Assembly (NCBI GenBank): GCA_028289245.1
Contig: JAQGGT010000004.1
Coordinates: forward strand, 186,001-250,000
Length of the DNA: 64,000 nucleotides
Direction of reading: 5' to 3'
From: Candidatus Saccharimonadota bacterium
Lineage (GTDB): Bacteria; Patescibacteriota; Saccharimonadia; Saccharimonadales; UBA4665
Shown here: piece by piece, positions 28,504 to 36,297 of the stretch
How the letters are laid out: every line of letters begins with the position of its first letter
Numbering within the stretch: position 1 is the first letter of the stretch
Translations under genes and position numbers: made by a program
The notes under the pieces: generated by a model
Databases searched by the model: none
What the model saw: only the letters and a program-made list of their open reading frames with translations
What the model was told of the DNA's origin: nothing

Positions 28504-30958
28504 AGGCCAGGGCGCCATTTTTTGCGGCTACCTGAATAATATCACCTTTCGCGTATTTTTCATCGAGTAAATCGAGGGCCACGTGGTCTTCGATAGTGTC
28601 CTGAATCAAGCGGCGTAGTGGACGAACACCGTTATGCGCATCGTAACCCTTTTCCAGCAGGTACTGCTTGGCAGCAGACGTCAGCTGCACACTCAAGCCC
28701 TTACGCTGCAGGCGGCTCTTTAAGTCATCAACTTGCAAGTCAATAATCTTGAAGATGTCCTTTTGTGTCAGCGCCCGGAAGACAATGGTCTTGTCGATGC
28801 GGTTGAGCAGTTCGGGGCGCAATAGCTTTTTGAGCTGTTCACGGACCAGACTTTCGTTAGCTTCATGCAGCTGATCCAGATCTTTCAGTTCACTACCGCT
28901 CTTGACGTGGAAACCGAAGTTGGCTTCTTTCTGCAGCTTATCGGCGCCGATGTTGCTAGTCATGATGACGATAGTGTTAGTAAAGTCGATCTTGCGGCCC
29001 TTGGCATCGGTTAAGTAGCCATCTTCGAGTAGCTGTAGCAACATGTTAAACACATCCGGGTGGGCTTTTTCAATTTCGTCGAAGAGCACTAGGCTGTAAG
29101 GCTGGCGGCGGATTTTGTCTGTCAGTTGGCCACCTTCGTCATACCCAACGTAGCCGGCCGGCGCACCGACCAAGCGTGAGACGTTGTGGTGCTCGCCGAA
29201 CTCGGACATATCGATCTTAACCAGGTTATTTTCGGAGCCGAAAAACTCACGGGCTAATACGCGGGCCAGCTCGGTTTTACCAACACCGGTCGGACCGAGG
29301 AAAATGAAGGAGCCAATCGGTCGTTTTTCGGAGCCAATACCGCTCCGATTGCGGCGCACGGCGCGGGCTACCGCCTCGACGGCCTCTTCCTGGCCAATCA
29401 CGTATTTGCCGAGCGTCTTCTCGAGGGTTAGTAAATACTTTGCCTCGGAGCGGATAACTTTCTTTACGGGCACGCCAGTCATGCGCGCAACCACATCGGC
29501 GAGGTCTTCGCTGGTGAGCGTTAGGCGCTTGGCTTCTTTGTCTGATTCACGCAGTTTGGCGAGTTCGCCAGCAATCTTACTGGCCTGTGTCTTAAACTGA
29601 GCGGCTCGCTCGTAATCTTCGGCGTCGCCGGCCTCATCCTTTTGGGCATTCGCCAGCTTGAGTTCCTTTTGCAGTTTACGGACTTCAGGACTGGTTTTAC
29701 CCTTGTCGACCCGCAAATGGGCGGCCGACTCATCGATAAGGTCGATGGCCTTATCCGGCATGAACCGATCGTTAATATAGCGCTTTGCCAGCGTTACGGC
29801 ATCTTCTAGGACATCGTCGCTGATTTTGACGCCATGGAAGGCCTCGTAGTGCTTGCGCAAGCCCTTTAAGATGGCCAGGGTTTCTGACGGCGTGGTTTCC
29901 GGTACCTGGATCGGCTGGAAGCGGCGCTCTAGAGCGGCATCTTTCTCAATGTGCTTGGTGTATTCGGCAGTTGTGGTGGCGCCGATGACCTGGATCTTGC
30001 CGCGGGCCAAAGCTGGCTTGAGAATATTGCCGGCATCCATGGCGCCTTCGGCAGCGCCCGCACCAACGATCAGGTGTAGTTCGTCGATAAAGACCACTGT
30101 TTTAGTGTCTTTTTCAAGTTCGCTCATTACTTTTTTAAGGCGCTCTTCGAACTCACCGCGATATTTGGTGCCAGCGATCATGCCAGCTAGATCGAGCATG
30201 ACGATGCGTTTGTCGATCAAGCTATCCGGCACTTCTTCGCTGATAATGCGCTGCGCCAAACCTTCGACGATGGCCGTCTTACCGACGCCTGGTTCGCCAA
30301 TTAAGACCGGGTTGTTCTTCGTGCGGCGATTGAGAATGGTAATTAAGCGGCGAATCTGGTTGTCGCGGCCAACCACCGGGTCGAGCTTGCCAGAGCGGGC
30401 TTGAGCAGTGATATCAGTCCCGTAGAAGTCGAGGGCCGTCTTCTTAGCCTTCTTGTTGCGGCGTTGGCTGGTGGATTCTTCGCTTTCGTCATACTGCTGC
30501 TTGTTTAAGAACTGTTCGAGCTCGCTGGTGAGCGAGTCGACGTCGATGTTCATGTCGCGGAGCAGGATGGTGGCGCGCGCATTTTTCTGAGATAGGATAC
30601 TAAAGAGAATGTGCTCGGTGCCACAGTATTCCTGACTGTAATCCTGGGCGACATCATACGCCATCTTAAGGGTTAGCTTGGCTGTCTCGCTAAACCCTTT
30701 AGCGCCAACATTAATAACCAACGTTTTGGGTGTCATATTAAGTGCCAGGCGAGCCCGGTCAAGCGTCACGCCGGCGCCTTCGAGCACCTTCGCACCCATA
30801 CTGCCCTCTTGAGCCAAGACGCCGAGCAGCAAGTGCTCGGTACCAACATAGGCGCTGCCGAAGCTACTAGCAATAGCATTCGCATGCTTCAAACTCTGCA
30901 AAGCATTGTTCGTTAAATGATTCAAAAATTCTTGGAAGTCTGGTGAATTAGGCATCAT
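28484..30958 (-). CDS. clpC: ATP-dependent Clp protease ATPase subunit ClpC
   Basis: A Hsp100 unfoldase of 824 residues that feeds substrates to ClpP. It has the double Clp N-domain (about 5-145), AAA-1 with [13 protein letters not shown] (about 221), an M-domain with a UVR motif ([18 protein letters not shown], about 430-450), AAA-2 with [13 protein letters not shown] and the ClpP-docking and D2 C-terminal region. The UVR motif marks it as ClpC rather than ClpB. An AAAGGTGG lies upstream of the start. Its promoter contains a CIRCE element like that of clpP, so ClpC and ClpP should be induced together. The membrane metalloprotease-like gene downstream overlaps its end. Confidence 0.97.
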   Translation of the reverse strand: MMPNSPDFQEFLNHLTNNALQSLKHANAIASSFGSAYVGTEHLLLGVLAQEGSMGAKVLEGAGVTLDRARLALNMTPKTLVINVGAKGFSETAKLTLKMAYDVAQDYSQEYCGTEHILFSILSQKNARATILLRDMNIDVDSLTSELEQFLNKQQYDESEESTSQRRNKKAKKTALDFYGTDITAQARSGKLDPVVGRDNQIRRLITILNRRTKNNPVLIGEPGVGKTAIVEGLAQRIISEEVPDSLIDKRIVMLDLAGMIAGTKYRGEFEERLKKVMSELEKDTKTVVFIDELHLIVGAGAAEGAMDAGNILKPALARGKIQVIGATTTAEYTKHIEKDAALERRFQPIQVPETTPSETLAILKGLRKHYEAFHGVKISDDVLEDAVTLAKRYINDRFMPDKAIDLIDESAAHLRVDKGKTSPEVRKLQKELKLANAQKDEAGDAEDYERAAQFKTQASKIAGELAKLRESDKEAKRLTLTSEDLADVVARMTGVPVKKVIRSEAKYLLTLEKTLGKYVIGQEEAVEAVARAVRRNRSGIGSEKRPIGSFIFLGPTGVGKTELARVLAREFFGSENNLVKIDMSEFGEHHNVSRLVGAPAGYVGYDEGGQLTDKIRRQPYSLVLFDEIEKAHPDVFNMLLQLLEDGYLTDAKGRKIDFTNTIVIMTSNIGADKLQKEANFGFHVKSGSELKDLDQLHEANESLVREQLKKLLRPELLNRIDKTIVFRALTQKDIFKIIDLQVDDLKSRLQRKGLSVQLTSAAKQYLLEKGYDAHNGVRPLRRLIQDTIEDHVALDLLDEKYAKGDIIQVAAKNGALAYATTSE

Positions 30959-31039
30959 ACTTTTTTATACCACCTTTCCGTGTAGTTTAGCTGTGAGTTT
31001 TCTCATTTCAGCTGCAAACCTGCGAGATTTACTAATTCC

Positions 31040-31077
31040 ATAATAATAAATTAGCACTCTCAGGTCAAGAGTGCTAA
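31040..31077 (-). promoter_or_regulatory. clpC promoter with CIRCE operator
   Basis: A perfect CIRCE element TTAGCACTC-N9-GAGTGCTAA lies at 31051-31077. On the minus strand the -35 box TTGACC (31063-31068) is in the CIRCE spacer and the -10 box TATTAT (31040-31045) follows after 17 bp. The geometry is identical to that of the clpP promoter at 10178-10215. Confidence 0.93.
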
Positions 31078-31116
31078 TTACAATAACTTTACTTCGTAAG
31101 ATCAGCTACAAAGAGA

Positions 31117-32331
31117 CTATTCGCCGAAGTCTTCGATGGCTTCGAGCAGACTGTTTTCGAGCTCGCTCTTCTTTTTTAGCTTCGGAGTGATTGGCTTTAC
31201 ACTAGCTTTTTTCTCGGCCGGTGCTGGCTTGGCCGCAACTGGGGCAGCTTCGACGGCCGGCGCGACCGGAGCTTCCTCGACGGGCGCGTGCAGGCGCTCA
31301 GCTTCGATATCCAGCTCATAACCGGTCAGTTTAGAGGCCAAGCGAACATTTTGGCCGCTTTTACCGATGGCAATGCTTAGCTGGTCTTCGGGGACGATGA
31401 CCTTGGCCTTCTTAGCGCCCTCGTCGATCTCGACTTTGGCGACCTTGGTGGGGCTCAAAGCCTCAGCAATGTACTCGGCAGCGTCTTCTTTCCAGACGAT
31501 GATGTCGATTTTTTCCTGCTCACCAACTTCGCTCATGACAGCGTTGACGCGCGTACCGTGACCACCAACGAAGGTGCCAACGGGGTCAACGCCAGGTACG
31601 GTACTGGCGACGGCAATCTTAGAGCGGACACCGGCTTCGCGGGCGATGCCCTTGATTTCGACGGCACCGGACTCCATTTCTGGAACCTCACCGCGGAACA
31701 ACCACTCAATGAATTCTTTATTACCACGAGAGACTACCAGCTGCGGGCCGCGGAAACCGCGTTCCACGTCCTTCAAATAGACCTTGATGCGCTGGCCAGG
31801 GTAGTAACGTTCGCCCTGAATTTGCTCGGAGCGAGGCATGATGCCTTGGGCTTTACCGAGGTCAATGCGGGCAATGTTCCCTTCAACGCGCGCGACCGTA
31901 GCATTAATGACGGTACCAATCTTATCTTCGTACTCGTTCATGACGATCTCGCGCTCGGCTTCGCGCAGGCGCTGCAAAATAACTTGCTTGGCAGTCTGGG
32001 CGGCCACACGGCCAAAGGTCTCAACCTTTTCGTGGATCTCGATCATGTCGCCGATGGCAGCGTTTTTCTTCATGACCTGGGCGTCCTTAAGGCTGATCTC
32101 GTACGCATCTGAGCCAACGCGCTCGACAACTTCCTTAGTGATGTAGGCATCAACTTCGCCGGTATTCAAGTTCATAGTAACCCGAATTTCCTGCTCGCGG
32201 TCGCCGTAGTCACGACGGTAGGCGGCCGCCAGGGCCTGCTCCACGGCTTCTTGCACAACTTCTTCTGGCAAGTTCTTCTCTTCGGCGATGGCCTTGATGG
32301 CCACCCCTAATTGTTTGAAATCTAATTCCAT
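31117..32331 (-). CDS. nusA: Transcription termination/antitermination factor NusA
   Basis: NusA binds RNA polymerase and nascent RNA and modulates pausing and termination. The 404-residue product has an N-terminal polymerase-binding domain, an S1 domain at about 130-200, two KH domains (GVRSKIAV ... GTRVNAVMSEVG and IAIGKSGQNVRLASKLTGYEL) and an Ala/Pro-rich acidic tail instead of extra C-terminal repeats. A clear AAAGGAG lies 5 nt before the ATG. The leader contains a terminator hairpin directly behind a strong promoter, which suggests attenuation. The usual partner genes rimP and infB are not adjacent. Confidence 0.97.
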   Translation of the reverse strand: MELDFKQLGVAIKAIAEEKNLPEEVVQEAVEQALAAAYRRDYGDREQEIRVTMNLNTGEVDAYITKEVVERVGSDAYEISLKDAQVMKKNAAIGDMIEIHEKVETFGRVAAQTAKQVILQRLREAEREIVMNEYEDKIGTVINATVARVEGNIARIDLGKAQGIMPRSEQIQGERYYPGQRIKVYLKDVERGFRGPQLVVSRGNKEFIEWLFRGEVPEMESGAVEIKGIAREAGVRSKIAVASTVPGVDPVGTFVGGHGTRVNAVMSEVGEQEKIDIIVWKEDAAEYIAEALSPTKVAKVEIDEGAKKAKVIVPEDQLSIAIGKSGQNVRLASKLTGYELDIEAERLHAPVEEAPVAPAVEAAPVAAKPAPAEKKASVKPITPKLKKKSELENSLLEAIEDFGE

Positions 32332-32376
32332 AGTTTCTCCTTTTTTAGCTAATCAAGTGTTCAAGTCTCTGATACG

Positions 32377-32400
32377 AAAAAATCCGACCTGCTGGCCGGA
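32377..32400 (-). terminator. Terminator-like hairpin in the nusA leader
   Basis: On the minus strand TCCGGCC (32394-32400) and GGTCGGA (32383-32389) pair over seven positions (one G-U) around a 4-nt AGCA loop, followed by six T (32377-32382). It begins about 7 nt after the predicted transcription start and ends about 45 nt before the nusA ATG. No gene upstream on this strand needs a terminator. Confidence 0.75.
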
Positions 32401-32412
32401 CGGAACACCTTA

Positions 32413-32441
32413 ATCATACGTCAGGACGCCTCAAATGTCAA
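32413..32441 (-). promoter_or_regulatory. nusA promoter
   Basis: On the minus strand a consensus TTGACA (32436-32441) is followed after 17 bp by TATGAT (32413-32418). The predicted transcription start is near 32406, so the mRNA leader contains the hairpin described at 32377-32400 and then the Shine-Dalgarno sequence. Confidence 0.85.
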
Positions 32442-32465
32442 TTGATGGCCCCTTTGATGGACTAT

Positions 32466-32494
32466 TTGTAAATTTGTGCTTTTTATAGTAGAAT
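32466..32494 (+). promoter_or_regulatory. Promoter of the lipoprotein gene at 32501, leaderless type
   Basis: TTGTAA (32466-32471) is followed after 17 bp by TAGAAT (32489-32494); six bases later comes the ATG at 32501. The predicted transcription start coincides with the A of the start codon. Confidence 0.65.
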
Positions 32495-32500
32495 ATATTA

Positions 32501-33028
32501 ATGAAATTATCACCAGACTACGATTCTCAGCACCTCGTCCGCACTACACTAGCCGCCGCTAGCTTCGTCTTACTGGCCGCTGGCTGCGGTGGTGGTACTA
32601 AAGCCGAAGAGGCACCAACCCCTGCTGCTACGGCCGCTGCGCCGACGGCTTCGCCAACCCCAGTGGCATTGCCCTACACCAAAAACCCCGAGTGCAAGCC
32701 CTTCCCGGTCTACGCTCAGAACCGTTGGTTACCGTATGGCACAATCATCCGACGCAGTCCAAGCATCTTAGCTGATAAAATCGGCTCCTATGGGCCCAAT
32801 GAAGTCATTGCCGTCGACGGTGAGTTTACCGGTACAGAAGATGTCTATGCAGACAACCCAGAACCTTGGAATAGCAGGGACTGGTTCCACGTCGCCAATA
32901 ACGGCGGTGGCTATGTTACGTGGGCTGGCGTCCGTGCCACACCTACCGAAAATGATCCTACTCTCAAAGCAGATGGCGGCCCACAAGCCCCAGAGCCGGC
33001 CGAGTGCCGGACTGCGCCTCCGCAATAA
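32501..33028 (+). CDS. Putative lipoprotein with SH3-like segment
   Basis: The 175-residue product has a signal peptide with the lipobox LAAG-Cys (Cys at about 29), followed by a Thr/Ala/Pro-rich linker of about 30 residues. The globular part (about 62-150) has short strands and a SH3-like look (YGTIIRRSPSILADKIGSYGPNEV ... GGGYVTWAGV split by a loop), which is a weak resemblance. It lies divergent to nusA. It should be anchored on the outer face of the cytoplasmic membrane; no enzymatic motif is visible. Confidence 0.8.
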   Translation: MKLSPDYDSQHLVRTTLAAASFVLLAAGCGGGTKAEEAPTPAATAAAPTASPTPVALPYTKNPECKPFPVYAQNRWLPYGTIIRRSPSILADKIGSYGPNEVIAVDGEFTGTEDVYADNPEPWNSRDWFHVANNGGGYVTWAGVRATPTENDPTLKADGGPQAPEPAECRTAPPQ

Positions 33029-33388
33029 TTATTCAAGTTCTTTGGCTGCATCTAATGCGACAAGGCGCGATTCAAGCTCGCTAATGCGGGCTTCAAGGGG
33101 TTGTGTCGCGTATTGGGTCCGTAACTCCGCAGCGCGATCAGAGAGATATGCGCCCACACCTACCATCCCAAGTCCGACGACCACTGAAAGACCATAACAA
33201 ATATTGCTGGCGAGTGTTTCTGTGCCACGGCTCGTCGAGACTGCTTCGACGGTGGTGGCACTTGCTGTAGTCAGGACGCCGGCTATTTTGAACAACATCG
33301 CCGAAGCGCGCGTTAGTTTAACGGTATCTTGCTGCATTTCGGCAAGTAACTGTCCATCTTCATCAGGTACTTCGGGTGTAAGGGCCAT
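33029..33388 (-). CDS. Small membrane protein with coiled-coil tail
   Basis: The 119-residue product has a polar N-terminus, a hydrophobic segment near 30-48, a second at about 62-82 and a C-terminal coiled coil (LEARISELESRLVALDAAKELE, about 98-119, quoted only in part of its heptads). It starts at the ATG at 33388 with AGGAAG about 9 nt upstream. Its stop abuts the end of the convergent lipoprotein gene. No family is recognised. Confidence 0.7.
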   Translation of the reverse strand: MALTPEVPDEDGQLLAEMQQDTVKLTRASAMLFKIAGVLTTASATTVEAVSTSRGTETLASNICYGLSVVVGLGMVGVGAYLSDRAAELRTQYATQPLEARISELESRLVALDAAKELE

Positions 33389-33422
33389 TCGTTTTAACTT
33401 CCTAAGTTATAATTATTTAGAA

Positions 33423-33451
33423 TTTATATATTATATTTGAAAGTTTGTCAA
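33423..33451 (-). promoter_or_regulatory. Promoter of the small membrane protein at 33029-33388
   Basis: On the minus strand TTGACA (33446-33451) is followed after 17 bp by TATAAA (33423-33428). The leader is about 28 nt and carries AGGAAG before the ATG, so this gene is not leaderless. Confidence 0.7.
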
Positions 33452-33452
33452 T

Positions 33453-36155
33453 CTACTTAGGGTACAAATAGCTCTGTGGAATGATCGCCGTCGTGATGCT
33501 CGGGCTGCTCCAGTATAGTTGAATCATCGCCGAACCAGTACCTTCGTAATACTCCAGCTTGATGCTGTAGTACTGGCCAGCGGTCAGGGCAATTTTGCCA
33601 GTATCGGTCTTAGCGGTGTGTTTGGTCCAGTCGTTAATGATCTGCACGCCGTTCACCCACAGCCGCACGCCCTCATCGCTCTTCGTAGAGAAGGTGACCG
33701 TTTCGGTTTTGGCGGCTCGGATACGACCCGTCCAGCGGGCACTGAAATTATCGGATTTTACGGCGGGAGCGGGTGAGCCGGTAGTAAAGTTCCAGTTCAC
33801 CGTTTTTTCAACTCGGCTTAGTGCCTGAGTATTGAAGGCGGTACCGTTGTAGTACACCGCTTGCAAGCCCGTGCCAGCAACGACAGGCGCTGGAGCCACC
33901 ACCAACGATTCGGTGCGGACATTATTGGAGGTATTGTATTCGGTAAAACGATTAGCGTAATTGACGGTGGCCGCGACCGAGTAAGTGCCGGCGACGTTAG
34001 CTTTCCATATTTTGGAGCCAAGCGCACTGGTGGCAGCCGTAATGGTTCGGGATGCTCCCGGTGCCAGACTAGTGGTGCTAGCGTCTGACCAGGTTACCTT
34101 GGTCCCATTAACGGCAAAGCTGACACCAATGATTGTCCCGGCCGGCGTCGGGGCATCGCCACTATTAGTAATGACGGCCGAGAAAGTGACATCATTGCCG
34201 GCGACCACTGAGGTCGGCGACCACGTAATGTCGGTGACTTTCACATCAGGGTACTTGGTGGGCACCGGTACTGGGACCGGTACGGGGACTGGGTCTGGTA
34301 CGGGAGTGGGCGGCGTCGGGACTGGATCGGGTGTGGGCACCGGAACGGGGGTCGGATCAGGAATAGGTGTTGGGTCGGGGACTGGCGTAGGATCGGGAAC
34401 CGGGGTTGGATCCGGAACCGGTACGGGATCAGGTGTGGGCGTTGGATCGGGGACTGGGTCTGGTGTGGGCACGGGCGTCGGGACTGGATCGGGTGTAGGC
34501 ACTGGGTCTGGGGTTGGCGTAGGATCGGGTGTCGGCAGCGGATTCGGATCGGGGACTGGGTCAGGAATGGGCGTTGGATCCGGAATGGGCACCGGATCAG
34601 TCACGACAATCGGGGCGGGCGTCACCACGCCGACACGACCAGAACTTACAAAGCGATAGGTTAAGTCTTGGTTGGGTTGCTGCGCCAATACCGGATACGG
34701 TGAAGTTACGCTGATAGTGCTCAAATCAGCTCGGGTAATCACGGCCGAAATCGTGCCCACGGCCAGCGGGAAAAGTTTGGCATACTGGCCGGCCGGCGCA
34801 TCGTACGTCTGAACCTGACCGCCAATGGTCACGGAGACTGTCGCCGGGGCGGTCAAAAAGGTCAGCGCTTCGACCGTATCCCGCGCTGGGGTGCTGCCCG
34901 AACGTAATGCCATCAGCTTTGTTTGCCCACCTGTCGGCTGGGCAGCGTACGGTTGAATGCGGTGGGACAAGTAGATGGTGTCGCGTTTAATCTCTGGTAG
35001 CGAGCCAGCTTTAAACCACGACAGATAGTATGAAGTCAGATCGAGCAGCGACCAGTTATTATCACGTGAGGGGGCAATCTGAGTATTCTCGGAATAATCA
35101 TTCCAAGTGGGAATTTGGACCCAATCGGCACCACCATTGATGGCAGCTTCCCAGCTAGTTCGATAATTCTCAGAGTTGCCCGCTTCGTCATAAATCGACT
35201 GGTTAGGGCGTTCGTCCTGCGGCGCAACAGGCTGCATCCATATCTTGCCATAGGAATGAGCCGTGGTAATATTGCCCGTCAAATTCGAGTTAGTTGCCAC
35301 GCTGCGGTTGCCCCAGTTGGAAAAACCATAGCTCATCGGGCCGTAGGCGGTGGCCGTGTTAGTGTTAAAGGCCAGAAAACACGGCACAAAAGCCACATCC
35401 ACGCCTTGGTTCTTGAGGGTTGTAATCATTTTGGTCCAAAAGGCCGTGCCATAATCACTCTTACCATTAGTAACGACGGCTTTTGTCTCCGGGTCAAAGG
35501 GAGAAATTACCAGCCGACCATCGTCAAGCCTGTCGAGCGAGCTGCCGTACGTGCCTTTGGCCAAGCCGGCAATCGCATTGGCGAGCGTCACCGGATCGTA
35601 GGTAGCCGAAGCCGTTCCGTCTGGCATGAGCATTAACTTGAAGTTAGGATCAACTTCACTGGCCGCTTGCATCAGATAGGTCAGCCGTGTCCAGTTAGCG
35701 CTGGTGAGGCTCAGCATATCGACCGTAAAACCGTCGAGGCCGGCAGTATCGGCTTGGCTGACTTCGGTTTTTAGGTCTTGCAGCTGCCAGTCGGCGCCCG
35801 TCAACGGTGCGCGGGTCAGGGGTCGGTCGCGTAATAAGCCGCCATACTCGACATGGAGGTAGGGTTTAGTAGCCTTGGTGGCAGCATCAGTATTTTTTTC
35901 GCCGGTGAGGCTCAGGTAATTATTGGTGTAGTAGTCGCTACTGGCGTCTTTATTATCAATCGAGATCGGATACGGCGTGAAATAGTGGGCAAAGACCTTC
36001 TTATTTGAACTTTTAAGTTCCGCTTGCGTGGGGAGATCATTGGGCAGCGGGTTGGTAGTATCGGTAGTATCGGCCTGCGCTGGCAGGGACGGCAGGCTTA
36101 TTGCCGCCAAAAACATTATGCTTGTTATGATGGCGGACAATTTTTTGCGGTTCAT
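33453..36155 (-). CDS. Secreted GH71-type alpha-1,3-glucanase with CARDB and PA14 modules
   Basis: The 900-residue product starts with a signal peptide (about 1-28, ending LPAQA). The N-terminal catalytic region (about 48-395) matches glycoside hydrolase family 71, whose members cut alpha-1,3-glucan: KVFAHYFTPYPIS, LRDRPLTRAPL, AAGLDGFTVDML-like DGFTVDML and VQIPTWNDYSE. A beta domain follows. A Pro-Asp-rich linker spans about 510-632, then a CARDB domain (about 635-755; VTDITWSPTSVVAGNDVTFS) and a PA14 domain (about 758-900; DEGVRLWVNGVQIIND). CARDB and PA14 are common in adhesive or carbohydrate-binding proteins. No LPXTG or surface-anchor motif is seen, so the protein is probably released or held by its own binding domains. 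The similarity I remember best is to actinobacterial enzymes. Confidence 0.88.
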   Translation of the reverse strand: MNRKKLSAIITSIMFLAAISLPSLPAQADTTDTTNPLPNDLPTQAELKSSNKKVFAHYFTPYPISIDNKDASSDYYTNNYLSLTGEKNTDAATKATKPYLHVEYGGLLRDRPLTRAPLTGADWQLQDLKTEVSQADTAGLDGFTVDMLSLTSANWTRLTYLMQAASEVDPNFKLMLMPDGTASATYDPVTLANAIAGLAKGTYGSSLDRLDDGRLVISPFDPETKAVVTNGKSDYGTAFWTKMITTLKNQGVDVAFVPCFLAFNTNTATAYGPMSYGFSNWGNRSVATNSNLTGNITTAHSYGKIWMQPVAPQDERPNQSIYDEAGNSENYRTSWEAAINGGADWVQIPTWNDYSENTQIAPSRDNNWSLLDLTSYYLSWFKAGSLPEIKRDTIYLSHRIQPYAAQPTGGQTKLMALRSGSTPARDTVEALTFLTAPATVSVTIGGQVQTYDAPAGQYAKLFPLAVGTISAVITRADLSTISVTSPYPVLAQQPNQDLTYRFVSSGRVGVVTPAPIVVTDPVPIPDPTPIPDPVPDPNPLPTPDPTPTPDPVPTPDPVPTPVPTPDPVPDPTPTPDPVPVPDPTPVPDPTPVPDPTPIPDPTPVPVPTPDPVPTPPTPVPDPVPVPVPVPVPTKYPDVKVTDITWSPTSVVAGNDVTFSAVITNSGDAPTPAGTIIGVSFAVNGTKVTWSDASTTSLAPGASRTITAATSALGSKIWKANVAGTYSVAATVNYANRFTEYNTSNNVRTESLVVAPAPVVAGTGLQAVYYNGTAFNTQALSRVEKTVNWNFTTGSPAPAVKSDNFSARWTGRIRAAKTETVTFSTKSDEGVRLWVNGVQIINDWTKHTAKTDTGKIALTAGQYYSIKLEYYEGTGSAMIQLYWSSPSITTAIIPQSYLYPK
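34259..34625 (-). repeat. Pro-Asp repeat linker in the GH71 gene
   Basis: About 120 codons repeat short units of the type PDPTP, PDPVP or PVPTP. At the DNA level this gives imperfect tandem repeats of 12-24 bp that on the plus strand read as Gly-Thr/Gly-Ser frames. The units are irregular, as expected for a protein linker that can lengthen or shorten by slippage. Confidence 0.9.
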
Positions 36156-36199
36156 GGCTTGGCGTAACTCCCGTTTGCAAATCCCAGTAAATATGGTTG

Positions 36200-36228
36200 A
36201 TCATAACACCGAAATTTAGTCTCGTCAA
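36200..36228 (-). promoter_or_regulatory. Promoter of the GH71 gene
   Basis: On the minus strand TTGACG (36223-36228) is followed after 17 bp by TATGAT (36200-36205). The leader of about 37 nt has GGGAG 12 nt before the ATG. Confidence 0.7.
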
Positions 36229-36297
36229 AGTACTGGTTGCCACTGGCTTGGCCCAGCTTTGGCTGATACACTGAGAGGACAGAACTTGGAGGTACTA

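Noticed and set aside
34259-34625. Tandem repeats that could look like a CRISPR array or minisatellite
   Set aside because: Units are irregular, have no unique spacers and encode an in-frame Pro-Asp linker.
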